The notes under the pieces were generated by a model. The model had not been told where the DNA came from. It searched no databases and worked only from the letters and a program-made list of their open reading frames with translations. From Pseudoduganella lurida (GTDB taxonomy: Bacteria; Pseudomonadota; Gammaproteobacteria; Burkholderiales; Burkholderiaceae_D): a DNA stretch of 64,000 nt. Positions 34,030 to 43,635 of the stretch are shown here, in pieces; positions within the stretch are counted from its first letter, which is position 1, and the number at the start of each line of letters is the position of its first letter. The stretch is taken from the NCBI RefSeq assembly GCF_007830455.1, contig NZ_VLLB01000002.1:124001-188000 (forward strand). Reading direction: 5' to 3'. The translations under genes and the position numbers were made by a program.

Positions 34030-36321
34030 CTACGCTGCCGCGCGCAGCTCCTTCGCCGCCGCTACCATGTTGGCCAGTGCCGGCAGCACCTCGGCCCACT
34101 GCCGCGTCTTGAGGCCGCAATCGGGATTGACCCACAGCCGCTCGGCCGGCACGCGCTGCGCCGCCTTCGTCATCAGTCCCACGATGTGTTCGCGCGAAGG
34201 GATGTTCGGCGAATGGATGTCGTACACGCCCGGGCCGATCTGGTTCGGGTACCTGAAATGGTCGAAGGCGTCGAGCAGCTCCATGTCCGAGCGGGAGGTC
34301 TCGATCGTGATCACGTCCGCATCCATGCCGGCGATCGAGGCGATGATGTCGTTGAACTCGGAATAGCACATGTGCGTGTGGATCTGCGTTTCGTCGCGCA
34401 CGCCATTGGCCGCGATGCGGAACGACTCCACCGCCCAGTCCAGGTACTCGCCCCACTGGGCGCGGCGCAGCGGCAGGCCTTCGCGCAATGCCGCCTCGTC
34501 GATCTGGATGACTCGCACGCCGGCCCGCTCCAGGTCCAGCACTTCCGCGCGGATCGCCAGCGCCAGCTGCCGGCACGAGGCGGCGCGCGGCTGGTCGTCG
34601 CGCACGAAGGACCAGTTCAGGATCGTCACGGGCCCCGTCAGCATGCCCTTCATCGGCTTGTCCGTGAGCGACTGCGCATAGGCCGTCCAGGCCACCGTCA
34701 TCGGCTGCGGGCGGCTGATGTCGCCGAACAGGATCGGCGGCTTCACGCAGCGCGAACCGTACGACTGCACCCAGCCGTTCTGGCTGAACGCGTAGCCCTC
34801 CAGCTGCTCGCCGAAGTATTCCACCATGTCGTTGCGTTCCGCCTCGCCATGCACGAACACGTCCAGTCCCAATGCTTCCTGTTCGCGCACGCTGCGGGCG
34901 ATCTCGGCCTGCATCGCGGCCTGGTAGCCGGCGCTATCGAGCGTGCCGGCCTTGAAGGCGCTGCGCGCATGGCGGATCTCGGGCGTTTGCGGGAACGAGC
35001 CGATCGTCGTGGTCGGATAGGCCGGCAGCCGCAGCAGGGCCGCCTGCTTCCGTGCGCGCTGCGCGTAGGCGCTGGCGCGGCGTCCCAGGTTCGCATCGAT
35101 CTTCGCCACGGCCGCCTGCACGGCCGGAGCGTGCACGCGGGGCGAGCTGCGGCGCGCGGCGAGGGCCGCCGCATTGCCGGCCAGTGCCTCCTTGACGGCG
35201 TCGCGCCCATCGCGCAGCGCGGTGCCGAGGAGGCGCAGCTCATCGAGCTTCTGCAGCGCGAAAGCCAGCCAGGACTTGATGTCGCCATCGAGCTTCGTCT
35301 CGTTGGCCAGGTCGACCGGCACGTGCAACAGCGAGCACGATGGCGCGATCCACAGGCGCTCGCCCAGTTGCGCGGCCAGGGGCTCCAGCCAGTCCAGCAC
35401 CGCGTTCAGGTCCGTCTTCCAGATGTTGCGGCCGTTGATCACGCCCAGGGAGAGTACCTTGTGCGGCGACAGCAGGTTCAGGAGCGGGCGGATATCGTCG
35501 CGGCCGTTGATGGCATCGACGTGCAGGCCGGCCACCGGCAGGTTCGCGGCCAGGTACTGGTTGTCCTGCAGCTGGCCGAAGTAGGTGGCCAGCAGGATTT
35601 TCACACGGCAGCCTTTCAGCTCGTGATAGGCGAGATTGAAGGCGTGCTGCCAGTCGGCGTCCAGTTCCGTGACCAGGACCGGCTCGTCGATCTGCACCCA
35701 CTGTGCGCCCGCTTCGACCAGCGCGTCGAGCAGCTGGGCGTAGGCCGGCAGGATACGGGGCAGCAGATCGAGCTTGCTGGAGCCATCCTTCGCCTTGCCC
35801 AGCGCGAGGTAGGTCAGCGGGCCGATGATGACGGGCTTGGCATCGACGCCCTGCTCCCGGGCTTCGGCAAGCTGCGCCAGCAGGCGCGAGGCATCCAGCG
35901 TGAATGGCGTCTGCGCCGTGAACTCGGGCACGATGTAGTGGTAATTGGTGTCGAACCATTTCGTCATCTCGCCGGCCGCGACGCCGCCGCAGCAGGCAGC
36001 GTGTGCTTCGCCGCCCTGCGCGGAGCGGCCGCGCGCCACGCGGAAATAATTGTCCAGCGGGTCGCCGTGGAAGTCCTGCACGCGTTCCGGCAGGTTGCCG
36101 AGGGCGAAGCTCATGTCCAGCACCTGGTCGTAGAACGAGAAGTCGCCGACCGGCACGAGGTCGAGGCCGGCCTGGTCCGCCCAGTGGCGGCGGCGCAGTG
36201 CGGCGCCCAGCGTCGTCAATGCCTCGCGGGACGTTTCGCCCTTCCAGTAGGATTCCAAAGCGAATTTCAGTTCGCGGCGTGCGCCGATGCGGGGGAAGCC
36301 CAGGTTGTGGATGGTGGTCAT
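34030..36321 (-). CDS. metE: Cobalamin-independent methionine synthase
   Basis: A 763-residue MetE that transfers a methyl group from 5-methyltetrahydropteroyl-triglutamate to homocysteine. The N-terminal half begins [17 protein letters not shown] and contains [20 protein letters not shown]. The C-terminal catalytic half has the zinc ligands in HTHMCYSEF (His and Cys), the Glu in [13 protein letters not shown] and the Cys in NPDCGLKTR. The ATG at 36321 gives the canonical [11 protein letters not shown]. Divergent from metR, which is expected to activate it with homocysteine as co-effector. Confidence 0.97.
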   Translation of the reverse strand: MTTIHNLGFPRIGARRELKFALESYWKGETSREALTTLGAALRRRHWADQAGLDLVPVGDFSFYDQVLDMSFALGNLPERVQDFHGDPLDNYFRVARGRSAQGGEAHAACCGGVAAGEMTKWFDTNYHYIVPEFTAQTPFTLDASRLLAQLAEAREQGVDAKPVIIGPLTYLALGKAKDGSSKLDLLPRILPAYAQLLDALVEAGAQWVQIDEPVLVTELDADWQHAFNLAYHELKGCRVKILLATYFGQLQDNQYLAANLPVAGLHVDAINGRDDIRPLLNLLSPHKVLSLGVINGRNIWKTDLNAVLDWLEPLAAQLGERLWIAPSCSLLHVPVDLANETKLDGDIKSWLAFALQKLDELRLLGTALRDGRDAVKEALAGNAAALAARRSSPRVHAPAVQAAVAKIDANLGRRASAYAQRARKQAALLRLPAYPTTTIGSFPQTPEIRHARSAFKAGTLDSAGYQAAMQAEIARSVREQEALGLDVFVHGEAERNDMVEYFGEQLEGYAFSQNGWVQSYGSRCVKPPILFGDISRPQPMTVAWTAYAQSLTDKPMKGMLTGPVTILNWSFVRDDQPRAASCRQLALAIRAEVLDLERAGVRVIQIDEAALREGLPLRRAQWGEYLDWAVESFRIAANGVRDETQIHTHMCYSEFNDIIASIAGMDADVITIETSRSDMELLDAFDHFRYPNQIGPGVYDIHSPNIPSREHIVGLMTKAAQRVPAERLWVNPDCGLKTRQWAEVLPALANMVAAAKELRAAA

Positions 36322-36401
36322 GTGTGTTCCGTTCTGTGATCGATGGCGCCATGGTAGAGATGACAATCGATGACGTAAAATGGTCTTTTCTCACACATCG
36401 A

Positions 36402-36414
36402 TGAGTTCTTCTCA
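36402..36414. promoter_or_regulatory. Possible MetR box between metE and metR
   Basis: TGAGTTCTTCTCA is a perfect TGAG-N5-CTCA dyad in the 103-base divergent region. It is similar to the MetR consensus TGAANNWNNTTCA, with deviations at both inner positions. It sits just upstream of the metR ribosome site. Confidence 0.35.
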
Positions 36415-36424
36415 TAGGAAGCCC

Positions 36425-37321
36425 ATGCTCGAACGGATCCACCTCGCCGTGCTGCTCGAAGTCGAGAAGCAGGGTTCGCTGACGGCTGCCGCCGAAGTGC
36501 TGCACGTGACCCAGTCCGCCCTCAGCCACAGCATGAAGAAGCTGGAAGGCCAACTCGGCACGGACGTATGGCTGCGCGAAGGCCGCCAACTGCGCTTGAC
36601 GCAGGCGGGCCAGTACCTGCACGCCGTGGCGCAGCGGCTGCTGCCGCAGCTGGAACTGGCCGAGGAACGCCTGCGCCAGTTCGCCCAGGGAGAACGGGGC
36701 ACGCTGCGCATCGGCATGGAATGCTCCCCCTGCTACCAGTGGCTGCTGAAGGTCGTCACACCCTACCTGGCCGAGTGGCCGCAGGTGGATGTCGATGTGA
36801 AGCAGAAGTTCCAGTTCGGCGGCATCGGCGCGCTGTTCGGCTACGAGATCGACCTGCTGGTCACGCCCGACCCGCTGTACAAGCCGGGCCTGCAATTCGA
36901 ACCCGTGTTCGACTACGAACAGGTGCTGGTGGTGGCAGCGGACCACCGGCTGGCCGGCGCGCCCTACGTCAAGCCGACCGACCTGACCGACGAAGTGCTC
37001 ATTACTTATCCCGTGGCCACCGACCGCCTCGACATCTTCAACCATTTCCTGGTGCCGGCCGGTGTCACCCCGCGCCGCCACAAGACCATCGAGACCACCG
37101 ACATCATGCTGCAGATGGTGGCCAGCGGCCGCGGGGTGGGCGCCCTGCCGCGCTGGCTGGTGGAGGAATACGCGGGAAGGATGGCAGTGGTGCCGGTCCG
37201 GCTGGGCGAGGCCGGCATCGCCAAGCAGATCTTCGTCGGCTCGCGCGAGGCCGATCTCGCCACGGATTATCTGAAGGCGTTCATCGCGCTGGCACGCGCG
37301 CCCTTGCCGTCCAGCGCCTGA
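36425..37321 (+). CDS. metR: LysR-type regulator MetR
   Basis: A 298-residue LysR-family activator. The N-terminal helix-turn-helix reads GSLTAAAEVLHVTQSALSHSMKKLE, and the co-inducer domain contains GMECSPCYQWLLKV and YEIDLLVTPDP, typical of MetR. It is divergent from metE, the standard arrangement. The ATG at 36425 is preceded by AGGAAG and starts at MLERIHL, the normal MetR N-terminus; the open frame extends 15 codons further upstream without support. Confidence 0.94.
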   Translation: MLERIHLAVLLEVEKQGSLTAAAEVLHVTQSALSHSMKKLEGQLGTDVWLREGRQLRLTQAGQYLHAVAQRLLPQLELAEERLRQFAQGERGTLRIGMECSPCYQWLLKVVTPYLAEWPQVDVDVKQKFQFGGIGALFGYEIDLLVTPDPLYKPGLQFEPVFDYEQVLVVAADHRLAGAPYVKPTDLTDEVLITYPVATDRLDIFNHFLVPAGVTPRRHKTIETTDIMLQMVASGRGVGALPRWLVEEYAGRMAVVPVRLGEAGIAKQIFVGSREADLATDYLKAFIALARAPLPSSA

Positions 37322-37337
37322 CCGTCAGCTCAGCAAT

Positions 37338-37361
37338 AAAACCTTGTGGTTGCAAGGTTTT
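37338..37361 (+). terminator. Rho-independent terminator of metR
   Basis: A perfect 9-base stem, AAAACCTTG/CAAGGTTTT around TGGTTG, ends in a T-run and lies 16 bases past the metR stop. The symmetry would let it work on both strands. Confidence 0.8.
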
Positions 37362-37363
37362 CA

Positions 37364-37392
37364 TTGACAATTAAATGCGAATCGTTATCATT
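37364..37392 (+). promoter_or_regulatory. Sigma-70 promoter overlapped by a Fur box
   Basis: A TTGACA -35 (37364-37369) and TATCAT -10 (37386-37391) are 16 bases apart. AATGCGAATCGTTATCATT (37374-37392) covers spacer and -10 and resembles classical Fur sites of the AATGAGAATCATTATCATT kind. Iron-bound Fur would block polymerase, so the receptor downstream should be induced by iron limitation. Confidence 0.8.
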
Positions 37393-37485
37393 TCGTTTCT
37401 TTTGACGACAATCGCCCCTTGCGCGCCGCGCGCGGACGGTGATTGTCACGATCTGCAGTCAGGATCTTCACTCACCGGGATGACA

Positions 37486-39678
37486 ATGAACAAGTACGGA
37501 AGCGCCGGCCGGCGCCGCAAGTTGGGCCGATTCACGATGTATGCGGGCCTCGCCCTGCCCCTGGCCGCCGCGCAGGCCCAGACACAGAGCGGCGACCAGG
37601 CCGTGATGCAGCAGGTGGAAGTCACGGCCGAGAAGCTGGGCGACACGGCCGGCGCCTACATCACCCGCGAATCGCGCACCGCCACGCCACTCAGCCTGTC
37701 CGCCCGCGAAACGCCGCAGTCCGTCACCGTCATCACGCAGCAGCGCATCGAAGACCAGAACCTGCAGTCCATCACGGACGTGGTCAACAACGCCACCGGC
37801 GTCTCCGTCAACCAGTACGAATCGCACCGCGCCGGCTTCACGGCGCGCGGCTTCGACATCGACAACCTGCAGATCGACGGCATCCCCACGACCTGGCAGG
37901 CGCAATGGAGCGGCGGCGAAACGCAAAGCAGCCTGGCGCTGTACGACCGCGTGGAAATCGTGCGCGGCGCCACCGGCCTGCTGACGGGCGCCGGCAATCC
38001 TTCCGCCGCGCTGAACCTGGTGCGCAAGCGCGCCAACAGCAAGGTGCTGACCGGTTCCGCCGAAGCGGGCATCGGCAGCTGGGACGAGCGTCGCGCCGCG
38101 GCCGACGTCGCCATGCCGCTCAATGCGGATGGCACCATCCGCGCCCGCGTGGTGGGCGAGATCAAGAAGGGCGACAGCTGGCTCGACTTCGGCAAGACCG
38201 ACAGCAAGACCATCTACGCCACGGTGGAAGCGGACCTGGGCGCGAACACGCTGCTGACGGCCGGCTTCAGCCGCCAGGACGATGACCCGAAAGGCCCGAC
38301 CTGGGGCGGCCTGCCCTACTGGTACACGGACGGCACGGTGGCCAACTGGGACCGCTCGAAGACGACGGCAGCCGAGTGGACCCACTGGCACACCACCTAC
38401 AACAACGCGTTCGCCGAAGTGGAGCACAACTTCGAGAACGGCTGGAAGGTGCGTGCCACCTACTCGCGCGGCGACCGCAAGGGCGATTCCTTCCTGCTGT
38501 ACCTGTCCGGCACGCCGGACCGCACCACGGGCGCCGGCCTGTTCCCGTTCACGGGCGCCTACAAGACCGGCACCAAGCAGGAAGACGCCGGCGTGCACGT
38601 CAGCGGCCCGTTCACGCTGGCCGGCCGCCAGCACGAAGCGGCCTTCGGCTACCTGCACATGAAGCAGGACTTCCTGTCCGAGAACCGGGCGGCCGACTTC
38701 GGCAATGCCGACGAGTCGATCGTCGACTTCAACAACTGGAACGGCGCGGCCTATCCCCGTCCGACCTTCGGCGCACCGACCTTCTACGAAAGCAGCACGA
38801 CGAAGCAGGACGGCCTGTACGCCATGGCGCGCTTCTCGATCACCGATCCGCTCAAGCTGATCGTGGGTGCGCGGTCCACCAACTACGAAAAGACCGGTGT
38901 CGGACTTTACACGGCCGAGTACCGCATCAAGAACGACCATGAAGTGACGCCATACGCGGGCCTGGTCTACGAGATCAATCCGACCTATTCCGCGTACGCC
39001 AGCTACACCGACATCTTCCAGCCGCAGAACCTGAAGGACTTCAACGGCGACCAGCTGGAAGCCATCGTCGGCAAGAGCAGCGAGATCGGCATCAAGGGCG
39101 AGTTCCTGGACAAACGCGTCAACACCTCGCTGGCCGTGTTCCAGATCAAGCAGGACAACCTGGGCCAGGCTGCCGGCACCCGCCTGAACGCCAACGGCCT
39201 GCCGGAGACCTACTACCGCGCCGCCAAGGGCGCCAAGAGCGAAGGCTTCGAGGCCGAAGTGTCCGGCGAACTGGTGCGCGGCCTGAACGCCAGCGCCGGC
39301 TACTCGCAGTTCCGCGCCAAGGATGCCACCGGCGTGGACTTCAACAGCATCTACCCGCGCAAGCTGCTGCGCACCTTCGTCACGTACAAGGTGCCGGGCC
39401 AGCTGGCCGGCCTGACGGTGGGCGGCGGCGTGAACTGGGAAGGCCGCACCTACACGGTCGATCCGACCGCGCCGGCCAACACCAACGGCCTGCTGGAACA
39501 GGAATCGCACGCGCTCGTCAACCTGATGGCGCGCTACGAGTTCAACCACCAGCTGTCCGCCCAGCTGAACGTGAACAATGCGTTCGACAAGAAGTACTTC
39601 GCCATGTTCGCCGCGTACAACCAGATCACGTACGGTGCGCCGCGCGGCGCCACGCTGGTGTTGAAGTACAAGTTCTGA
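37486..39678 (+). CDS. TonB-dependent siderophore receptor
   Basis: A 730-residue outer-membrane receptor of the ferric siderophore class (FhuE/FoxA-like, TIGR01783 type). After the signal peptide (FTMYAGLALPLAAAQA) comes the plug with VEVTAEK, ARETPQSVTVITQQRIEDQN, TGVSVNQYESHRAGFTARGFDIDNLQIDGIP and DRVEIVRGATGLLTGAGNPSAALNLVRKR, then the barrel, ending in LVLKYKF. There is no STN domain. The start could be ATG 37486 or ATG 37480; GGGA sits best for 37486. The frame is open back to 37375, but that stretch is the Fur-regulated promoter. The siderophore is unknown, and no biosynthesis genes are nearby. Confidence 0.93.
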   Translation: MNKYGSAGRRRKLGRFTMYAGLALPLAAAQAQTQSGDQAVMQQVEVTAEKLGDTAGAYITRESRTATPLSLSARETPQSVTVITQQRIEDQNLQSITDVVNNATGVSVNQYESHRAGFTARGFDIDNLQIDGIPTTWQAQWSGGETQSSLALYDRVEIVRGATGLLTGAGNPSAALNLVRKRANSKVLTGSAEAGIGSWDERRAAADVAMPLNADGTIRARVVGEIKKGDSWLDFGKTDSKTIYATVEADLGANTLLTAGFSRQDDDPKGPTWGGLPYWYTDGTVANWDRSKTTAAEWTHWHTTYNNAFAEVEHNFENGWKVRATYSRGDRKGDSFLLYLSGTPDRTTGAGLFPFTGAYKTGTKQEDAGVHVSGPFTLAGRQHEAAFGYLHMKQDFLSENRAADFGNADESIVDFNNWNGAAYPRPTFGAPTFYESSTTKQDGLYAMARFSITDPLKLIVGARSTNYEKTGVGLYTAEYRIKNDHEVTPYAGLVYEINPTYSAYASYTDIFQPQNLKDFNGDQLEAIVGKSSEIGIKGEFLDKRVNTSLAVFQIKQDNLGQAAGTRLNANGLPETYYRAAKGAKSEGFEAEVSGELVRGLNASAGYSQFRAKDATGVDFNSIYPRKLLRTFVTYKVPGQLAGLTVGGGVNWEGRTYTVDPTAPANTNGLLEQESHALVNLMARYEFNHQLSAQLNVNNAFDKKYFAMFAAYNQITYGAPRGATLVLKYKF

Positions 39679-39701
39679 TGTAGTCGAAGGTCGGGCGCAG
39701 G

Positions 39702-40955
39702 TCAAGGCCGCGGGACTACCGCGGCCTCCCGGTCCTGCGCCTGCAAGGCCCCGATCACGACGGCTGCCGCCATCGCGCGGTAGCCGGCATCGCCCGGATG
39801 CAGGTGGTCGCCCGAATCGTAGTTCCCCTTCATGCGCTGCGGCCTGGCCGGATCGCGCAGCACCGCATCGAAGTCCACGACGGCATCGAACGCGGCGCCG
39901 AGACGGATCCAGTCGTTCAGCCGCTGCCGCAGCGCTTCCTTCTCCGGACTGTAGTGCCCTGCGTAGGGCGTGCCTTCCAGCGCATGCTCGAATGGCGGCA
40001 GCGTGCCGCCGGTCACCCGCACGCCGCGCGCATGGGCCGCCGCGATCACCTGCCGGAAACCGGCCTGCAGCTGCGCCAGCGTCGTCATCGGCTCGCCGGG
40101 TGCGAACGGGCTGCCGGGCCAGCCGATATCGTTGGTCCCCAGCAGCACGACCAGGTTCGTCACGCCGGGCTGCTCCAGCACATCCGCACCGAGGCGCGCC
40201 ATGGCCCGTTCGCCCATGCCGTCGTGCAGCAGGCGGGCACCGGAAATGCCCGCGTTCGCCACGGCCACGCCGTGCGGTGCCAGCCGTTCGGCCAGCACGT
40301 CCGGCCAGCGGCGGTTGCGGTCCGGTGTCGACCCGTTGCCGTCCGTGATCGAATCGCCCAGCGTGACGACGGTGCGCGGCGTGCCGGCCGTTTCCACCAG
40401 CACGCCAGCGAGGAACAGGCGGCCGTTGACCTGCGTGCCGTGCACGAGCGGGGCGGCCGCAGTGCGGTTGCCCGCTGCGATGGCGAGCGTCTGCTGGCCG
40501 CCCCAGTGGAACGTCGTCACCGGCGTGTGCCGCGGGAAGTAGCTCGATACGGTCAAGGTGGACAACGGCGCGACCGCCAGCGCCACCGGATCGCTCGTCA
40601 CCTGCGCACCGGGTGCGATGACCACGCCGGGCTGGCCGCCGAAGGTGACGGCCTGCCCGGTAGTGGATGCCGGCCCCACCCGCGCGGCGCCGAGCGCGAC
40701 CGGCGCGCTGCCGTAGCGGTTCGAGTAGACGAGACGCAGCCGCGTGCCGCCCGCGCTCAGGCGCAGCGACTCGCACACCGTCTCGTCGTCCAGCGCCCCA
40801 GGCACGCCGGTGGGCAGCAGGAAATCCGCGCCCCACACGGGCTGCGGACTGGCGTACCAGGAGGTCGCCCACCGTTCGCCGGAGTGGGCGGCGAATGGCA
40901 GGCCGAGGGTAAAGGCGCAAAGCAGTGCGGCGGACCGCTGGGAGAAAACTGGCAT
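39702..40955 (-). CDS. Secreted SGNH/GDSL hydrolase
   Basis: A 417-residue secreted esterase-like protein. A signal peptide (ALLCAFTLGLPFAAHS) precedes an N-terminal beta-domain (residues about 25-190) starting WATSWYASPQPVW, then the SGNH domain with VVTLGDSITDGNGS (nucleophile Ser near 197), block III GTNDIGWPG and block V SGDHLHPGDAGY. This architecture is common in GDSL proteins of polysaccharide users and actinobacteria, acting on acetyl or other acyl groups. The ATG at 40955 has AAGGAG at good distance; one 8 codons upstream does not. It is divergent from the LysR gene at 41055, its likely regulator. Confidence 0.88.
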   Translation of the reverse strand: MPVFSQRSAALLCAFTLGLPFAAHSGERWATSWYASPQPVWGADFLLPTGVPGALDDETVCESLRLSAGGTRLRLVYSNRYGSAPVALGAARVGPASTTGQAVTFGGQPGVVIAPGAQVTSDPVALAVAPLSTLTVSSYFPRHTPVTTFHWGGQQTLAIAAGNRTAAAPLVHGTQVNGRLFLAGVLVETAGTPRTVVTLGDSITDGNGSTPDRNRRWPDVLAERLAPHGVAVANAGISGARLLHDGMGERAMARLGADVLEQPGVTNLVVLLGTNDIGWPGSPFAPGEPMTTLAQLQAGFRQVIAAAHARGVRVTGGTLPPFEHALEGTPYAGHYSPEKEALRQRLNDWIRLGAAFDAVVDFDAVLRDPARPQRMKGNYDSGDHLHPGDAGYRAMAAAVVIGALQAQDREAAVVPRP

Positions 40956-41054
40956 GGTGGCTCCTTGGGAAAAGACCACGATAGCCCATGCCTTTTTCGC
41001 GCGGTAGGCGGCAAAAAATCATATACTTCATGCCATTCTGGAATGAGATAAACC

Positions 41055-41978
41055 ATGGACACACTGCGCGCCCTACGCTTCTTCGTGCGGACGATGGACC
41101 TGGGCAGCCTGTCGGCGGCGGCCCGCGAGCTGGGCACCACGCAGCCGACCGTCAGCAAGGTGCTGGCCGGCCTGGAACGGGAACTGAACGTGCGGCTGCT
41201 CGAGCGCAGCACGAAGGGGCCGGTGCCCACCGAACAGGGCCTGCGCTTCTACGATCATGCGACCGGCGTGCTGGAGCGGTACGAAGCGGCGCTGGGCAGC
41301 GTGCAGGAAGCCAACGGCCAGGCCACCGGGTTCCTGCGCATCTGCGCACCGGTGGCGCTGGGCCAGTTCCGCATCAACGCGCTGGTGCAGGCCTTCCTGG
41401 CGCGGCATCCCGGCATCAGCGTGGAGCTGATCCTGGATGACCGCTTTGCCGACCTGGTCGAGGAAGGCATCGATATCGCCCTGCGGCTCGGTGCGCCGCT
41501 GCCGCCCAGCGCCATCGCCCGCCATCTGGCCGTGGTGCCCCGCTTCTTCGTCGCCGCGCCGGACTACGTGCAGCGCCGCGGCATGCCGCGCGCCCCGCAG
41601 GACCTGGCGTCACACGATTTCGTGCGCTTCGCCTGGTCGCCCGGCACCAGCGTGGACATGCACCGGCGCGGGCAGGTCGTGAAGGCGGCCGTCCACAGCC
41701 GCTTCCGGGTCAACAATGCGCTGGCGATCCGCGAGGCGCTGGTCATGGGCGCCGGCATCGGCCTGTGCCCGGAATGGCTGGTGCACGACCTGATCCAGGC
41801 GGGAACGCTGGTGCGCGTGTGTCCCGGCTGGTCTGCCAGCGCGCAGGACCTGCACCTGCTGTATCCGTCGCGCCGCTACCAGCCCGAGCGCACCCGGCTG
41901 TTCATCGACTTCATTGCCGAGGGGTTTCACGGGGTGCCGGGCTTCCGCAAGCCAGCGGCGCGAACCGCGCGCGCCTGA
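41055..41978 (+). CDS. LysR-family transcriptional regulator
   Basis: A 307-residue LysR regulator with the helix-turn-helix at residues about 18-40 (LSAAARELGTTQPTVSKVLAGLE) and a full effector-binding domain (LRICAPVALGQFRINALVQAFL). It belongs to the large CrgA/DsdC-like branch with few annotated targets. Divergent from the SGNH hydrolase gene across a 99-base gap, which suggests it controls that gene. Convergent with the cupin gene, with 15 bases between stops. Confidence 0.9.
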   Translation: MDTLRALRFFVRTMDLGSLSAAARELGTTQPTVSKVLAGLERELNVRLLERSTKGPVPTEQGLRFYDHATGVLERYEAALGSVQEANGQATGFLRICAPVALGQFRINALVQAFLARHPGISVELILDDRFADLVEEGIDIALRLGAPLPPSAIARHLAVVPRFFVAAPDYVQRRGMPRAPQDLASHDFVRFAWSPGTSVDMHRRGQVVKAAVHSRFRVNNALAIREALVMGAGIGLCPEWLVHDLIQAGTLVRVCPGWSASAQDLHLLYPSRRYQPERTRLFIDFIAEGFHGVPGFRKPAARTARA

Positions 41979-41993
41979 CGCCACCAGTCCCGG

Positions 41994-42374
41994 TCAGGCC
42001 GGACGCTGCTGCGTGCCCTCGCCGCGCGTCACGTGCAGCATGCGGCTGGGCGCCAGCACCTTCCCCGTATGCCACACGCCGCGCGGCACCACGACGGCGC
42101 CGCTCCCTTCGAGCGCCACCTTGCGCAGGCCGGTCGCTTCTTCCAGGTGCAGCTCCATCGCGCCGGACAGCAGGTACACGAATTCGTCGGCATGCGGGTG
42201 CATTTCCCAGTTCGGCCAGTCCGCCGTGAATGCGAACTCCGTCACGAGCCAGCCGCTGCCGCAGCTGTCCATCTCGGCTTCGGGCAGGCGCCAGAAGGCA
42301 TCGCCACCGGGCAGCTCGCGGGCCGCGCCGCTGTCGGCCAGGTGCACATAGGTTTGCTGGGGATTCAGGGACAT
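41994..42374 (-). CDS. Small cupin-domain protein
   Basis: A 126-residue single cupin. The metal-binding motif reads MHPHADEFVYLLSGAMELHLE (two His and one Glu) and the second motif ends PRGVWHTGKV with the fourth ligand His. Such proteins are often sugar isomerase-like, dioxygenase-like or sensory; the substrate cannot be told. GGAGG precedes the ATG at 42374. It lies alone between the LysR gene and the SiaD-like gene, 135 bases from the latter's end. Confidence 0.85.
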   Translation of the reverse strand: MSLNPQQTYVHLADSGAARELPGGDAFWRLPEAEMDSCGSGWLVTEFAFTADWPNWEMHPHADEFVYLLSGAMELHLEEATGLRKVALEGSGAVVVPRGVWHTGKVLAPSRMLHVTRGEGTQQRPA

Positions 42375-42509
42375 GGTGCCTCCGTCGAAGAAAGTCAACG
42401 CATCGGGTATTGCGGTCGGGACGATGTTAGCAGGAGACTGTCGGCAGCAGGAGGTTGTCAGGAGGATGGTAGAGGATGCCTGCCCCGCCAGGCGACACCA
42501 CCGCGCCCG

Positions 42510-43220
42510 TCAATGCATGTCCAGCCGCACCAGGTTGCGGCCGTCGCGCTTGGCGCGGTACAGCGCCGCATCGGCGCGGCTGTACGCCACCGGGAAGGTG
42601 GTGCCGCATGGGTACCAGCCGGCCCCGAGGCTGGCCGTGACGGGACGGGTGATCGGCCAGGCGTGCTGCACCTGTGCGACGGCGCTGCACAGCGTGTTGG
42701 CCAGCTGGACCACCTGCGGCATGCCGATGCCGGGGCAGACGATGGAGAACTCCTCGCCGCCCACGCGGCCGATCACGGCCGTGCGTGGCAGGTGGCCCTG
42801 CAGGCAGTCGACGACGGCGCAGATCACGGCATCGCCGACCGGGTGGCCGTATTCATCGTTGATGCGCTTGAAGTGGTCGATGTCGAGCACGATCAGGCCC
42901 ACCGATTCGACCTGCAGCAGGTGCGTGGCGTGGTCGATCAGTGCACCGCGGTTCAGCGCGCCCGTCATGGGGTCGTGGCTGGCGCGGTGCTGCAGCTGGC
43001 TGGCGAGCTGCTGCAGTTCGCGGTTCAGCTGCTGCATCTCCCGTTCCGCGCGGTCGCTGCGCTGGATCAGCCGGCGCGTCTCGCGCATCAGCCGTTCGTA
43101 GTGCGTCATCAGCTCGCCCAGCATGCGGCGGTGCTGCTCGCCGCCGTCCGCCACGGCAAACGTCTCGCGGGCCCGCACCAGGGCCTGGTACTCGGCGGCG
43201 AACAGGTCCGGCTCAACCAT
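42510..43220 (-). CDS. siaD: Diguanylate cyclase SiaD
   Basis: A 236-residue cytoplasmic GGDEF protein. Residues about 30-85 are a charged coiled coil (RETRRLIQRSDRAEREMQQL), and the GGDEF domain follows with the active-site motif GGEEF and the substrate region DHFKRINDEYGH. No RxxD inhibitory site is seen five residues before GGEEF. In Pseudomonas aeruginosa SiaD makes c-di-GMP only when bound by unphosphorylated SiaC, and the coiled coil stalk is the SiaC-binding part. Here the start overlaps the end of the SiaC gene by 8 bases, matching that operon order and strongly supporting the assignment. Confidence 0.9.
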   Translation of the reverse strand: MVEPDLFAAEYQALVRARETFAVADGGEQHRRMLGELMTHYERLMRETRRLIQRSDRAEREMQQLNRELQQLASQLQHRASHDPMTGALNRGALIDHATHLLQVESVGLIVLDIDHFKRINDEYGHPVGDAVICAVVDCLQGHLPRTAVIGRVGGEEFSIVCPGIGMPQVVQLANTLCSAVAQVQHAWPITRPVTASLGAGWYPCGTTFPVAYSRADAALYRAKRDGRNLVRLDMH

Positions 43221-43614
43221 CCTTGCGGTCCAGCATGCGCTCGACGAAGTGGAGCGCCGGGCAGTCCTCGCGCAGTTCCTCGCCGAATTCGTGGCTCACT
43301 TCATCTTCCTCGTCGCGGTACCAGTTCAGCGTGACGGTATTGCCGGCCAGCGCCGCCTCGTTCAGCGCGTCGAAGAAGCCGAACAGCATCTTGGTGCTGG
43401 AGCTGTTGAAGTAGGCCAGCGACACATTGACCTCGATCGGACAGGACTCGCAGCTGTCGAGGTAGGCGCGCACGCCGTGGATGACGGGGCCGTAGAAGGC
43501 GGCGGCGTTTTCCGGATAGGACTCGCCGCGGATCGACAGGCGGTGCTGGTCGAACTCGAACGAGACTTCCGGCGAAGTGGCGGTGGCGGGGATGTAGAGC
43601 GATTCCATAGTCAT
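43213..43614 (-). CDS. siaC: SiaC-family regulatory phosphoprotein (DUF1987)
   Basis: A 133-residue DUF1987 protein. SiaC is a phospho-switch: the SiaB kinase phosphorylates it and the SiaA phosphatase reverses this; the free form binds and activates SiaD. The expected phospho-acceptor lies in YFNSSSTKML (Thr74 here, equivalent to Thr68 of the P. aeruginosa protein). The remaining family features, SFEFDQHRLSIRGESYPEN and LNWYRDEED, are intact. The start may be 43614 or 43608; neither has a strong ribosome site, which fits translational coupling to the gene before it. Confidence 0.92.
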   Translation of the reverse strand: MTMESLYIPATATSPEVSFEFDQHRLSIRGESYPENAAAFYGPVIHGVRAYLDSCESCPIEVNVSLAYFNSSSTKMLFGFFDALNEAALAGNTVTLNWYRDEEDEVSHEFGEELREDCPALHFVERMLDRKDG

Positions 43615-43635
43615 GCGGGCAGGGGGCAGTGCGGA

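Noticed and set aside
37375..37485. N-terminal extension of the siderophore receptor from the ATG at 37375
   Set aside because: This stretch overlaps the -10 box and Fur site and would precede a normal signal peptide with an unrelated segment.
39706..39726. GGCCGCGG-GACTA-CCGCGGCC hairpin as a terminator of the siderophore receptor
   Set aside because: It has no T-tract and lies inside the coding end of the convergent SGNH hydrolase gene, so I do not call it a terminator.
37468..41064. A 1198-codon open frame on the minus strand
   Set aside because: It runs antisense to the siderophore receptor and out of frame through the SGNH hydrolase. Composition is rich in Arg, Ala and Val without recognisable domains.
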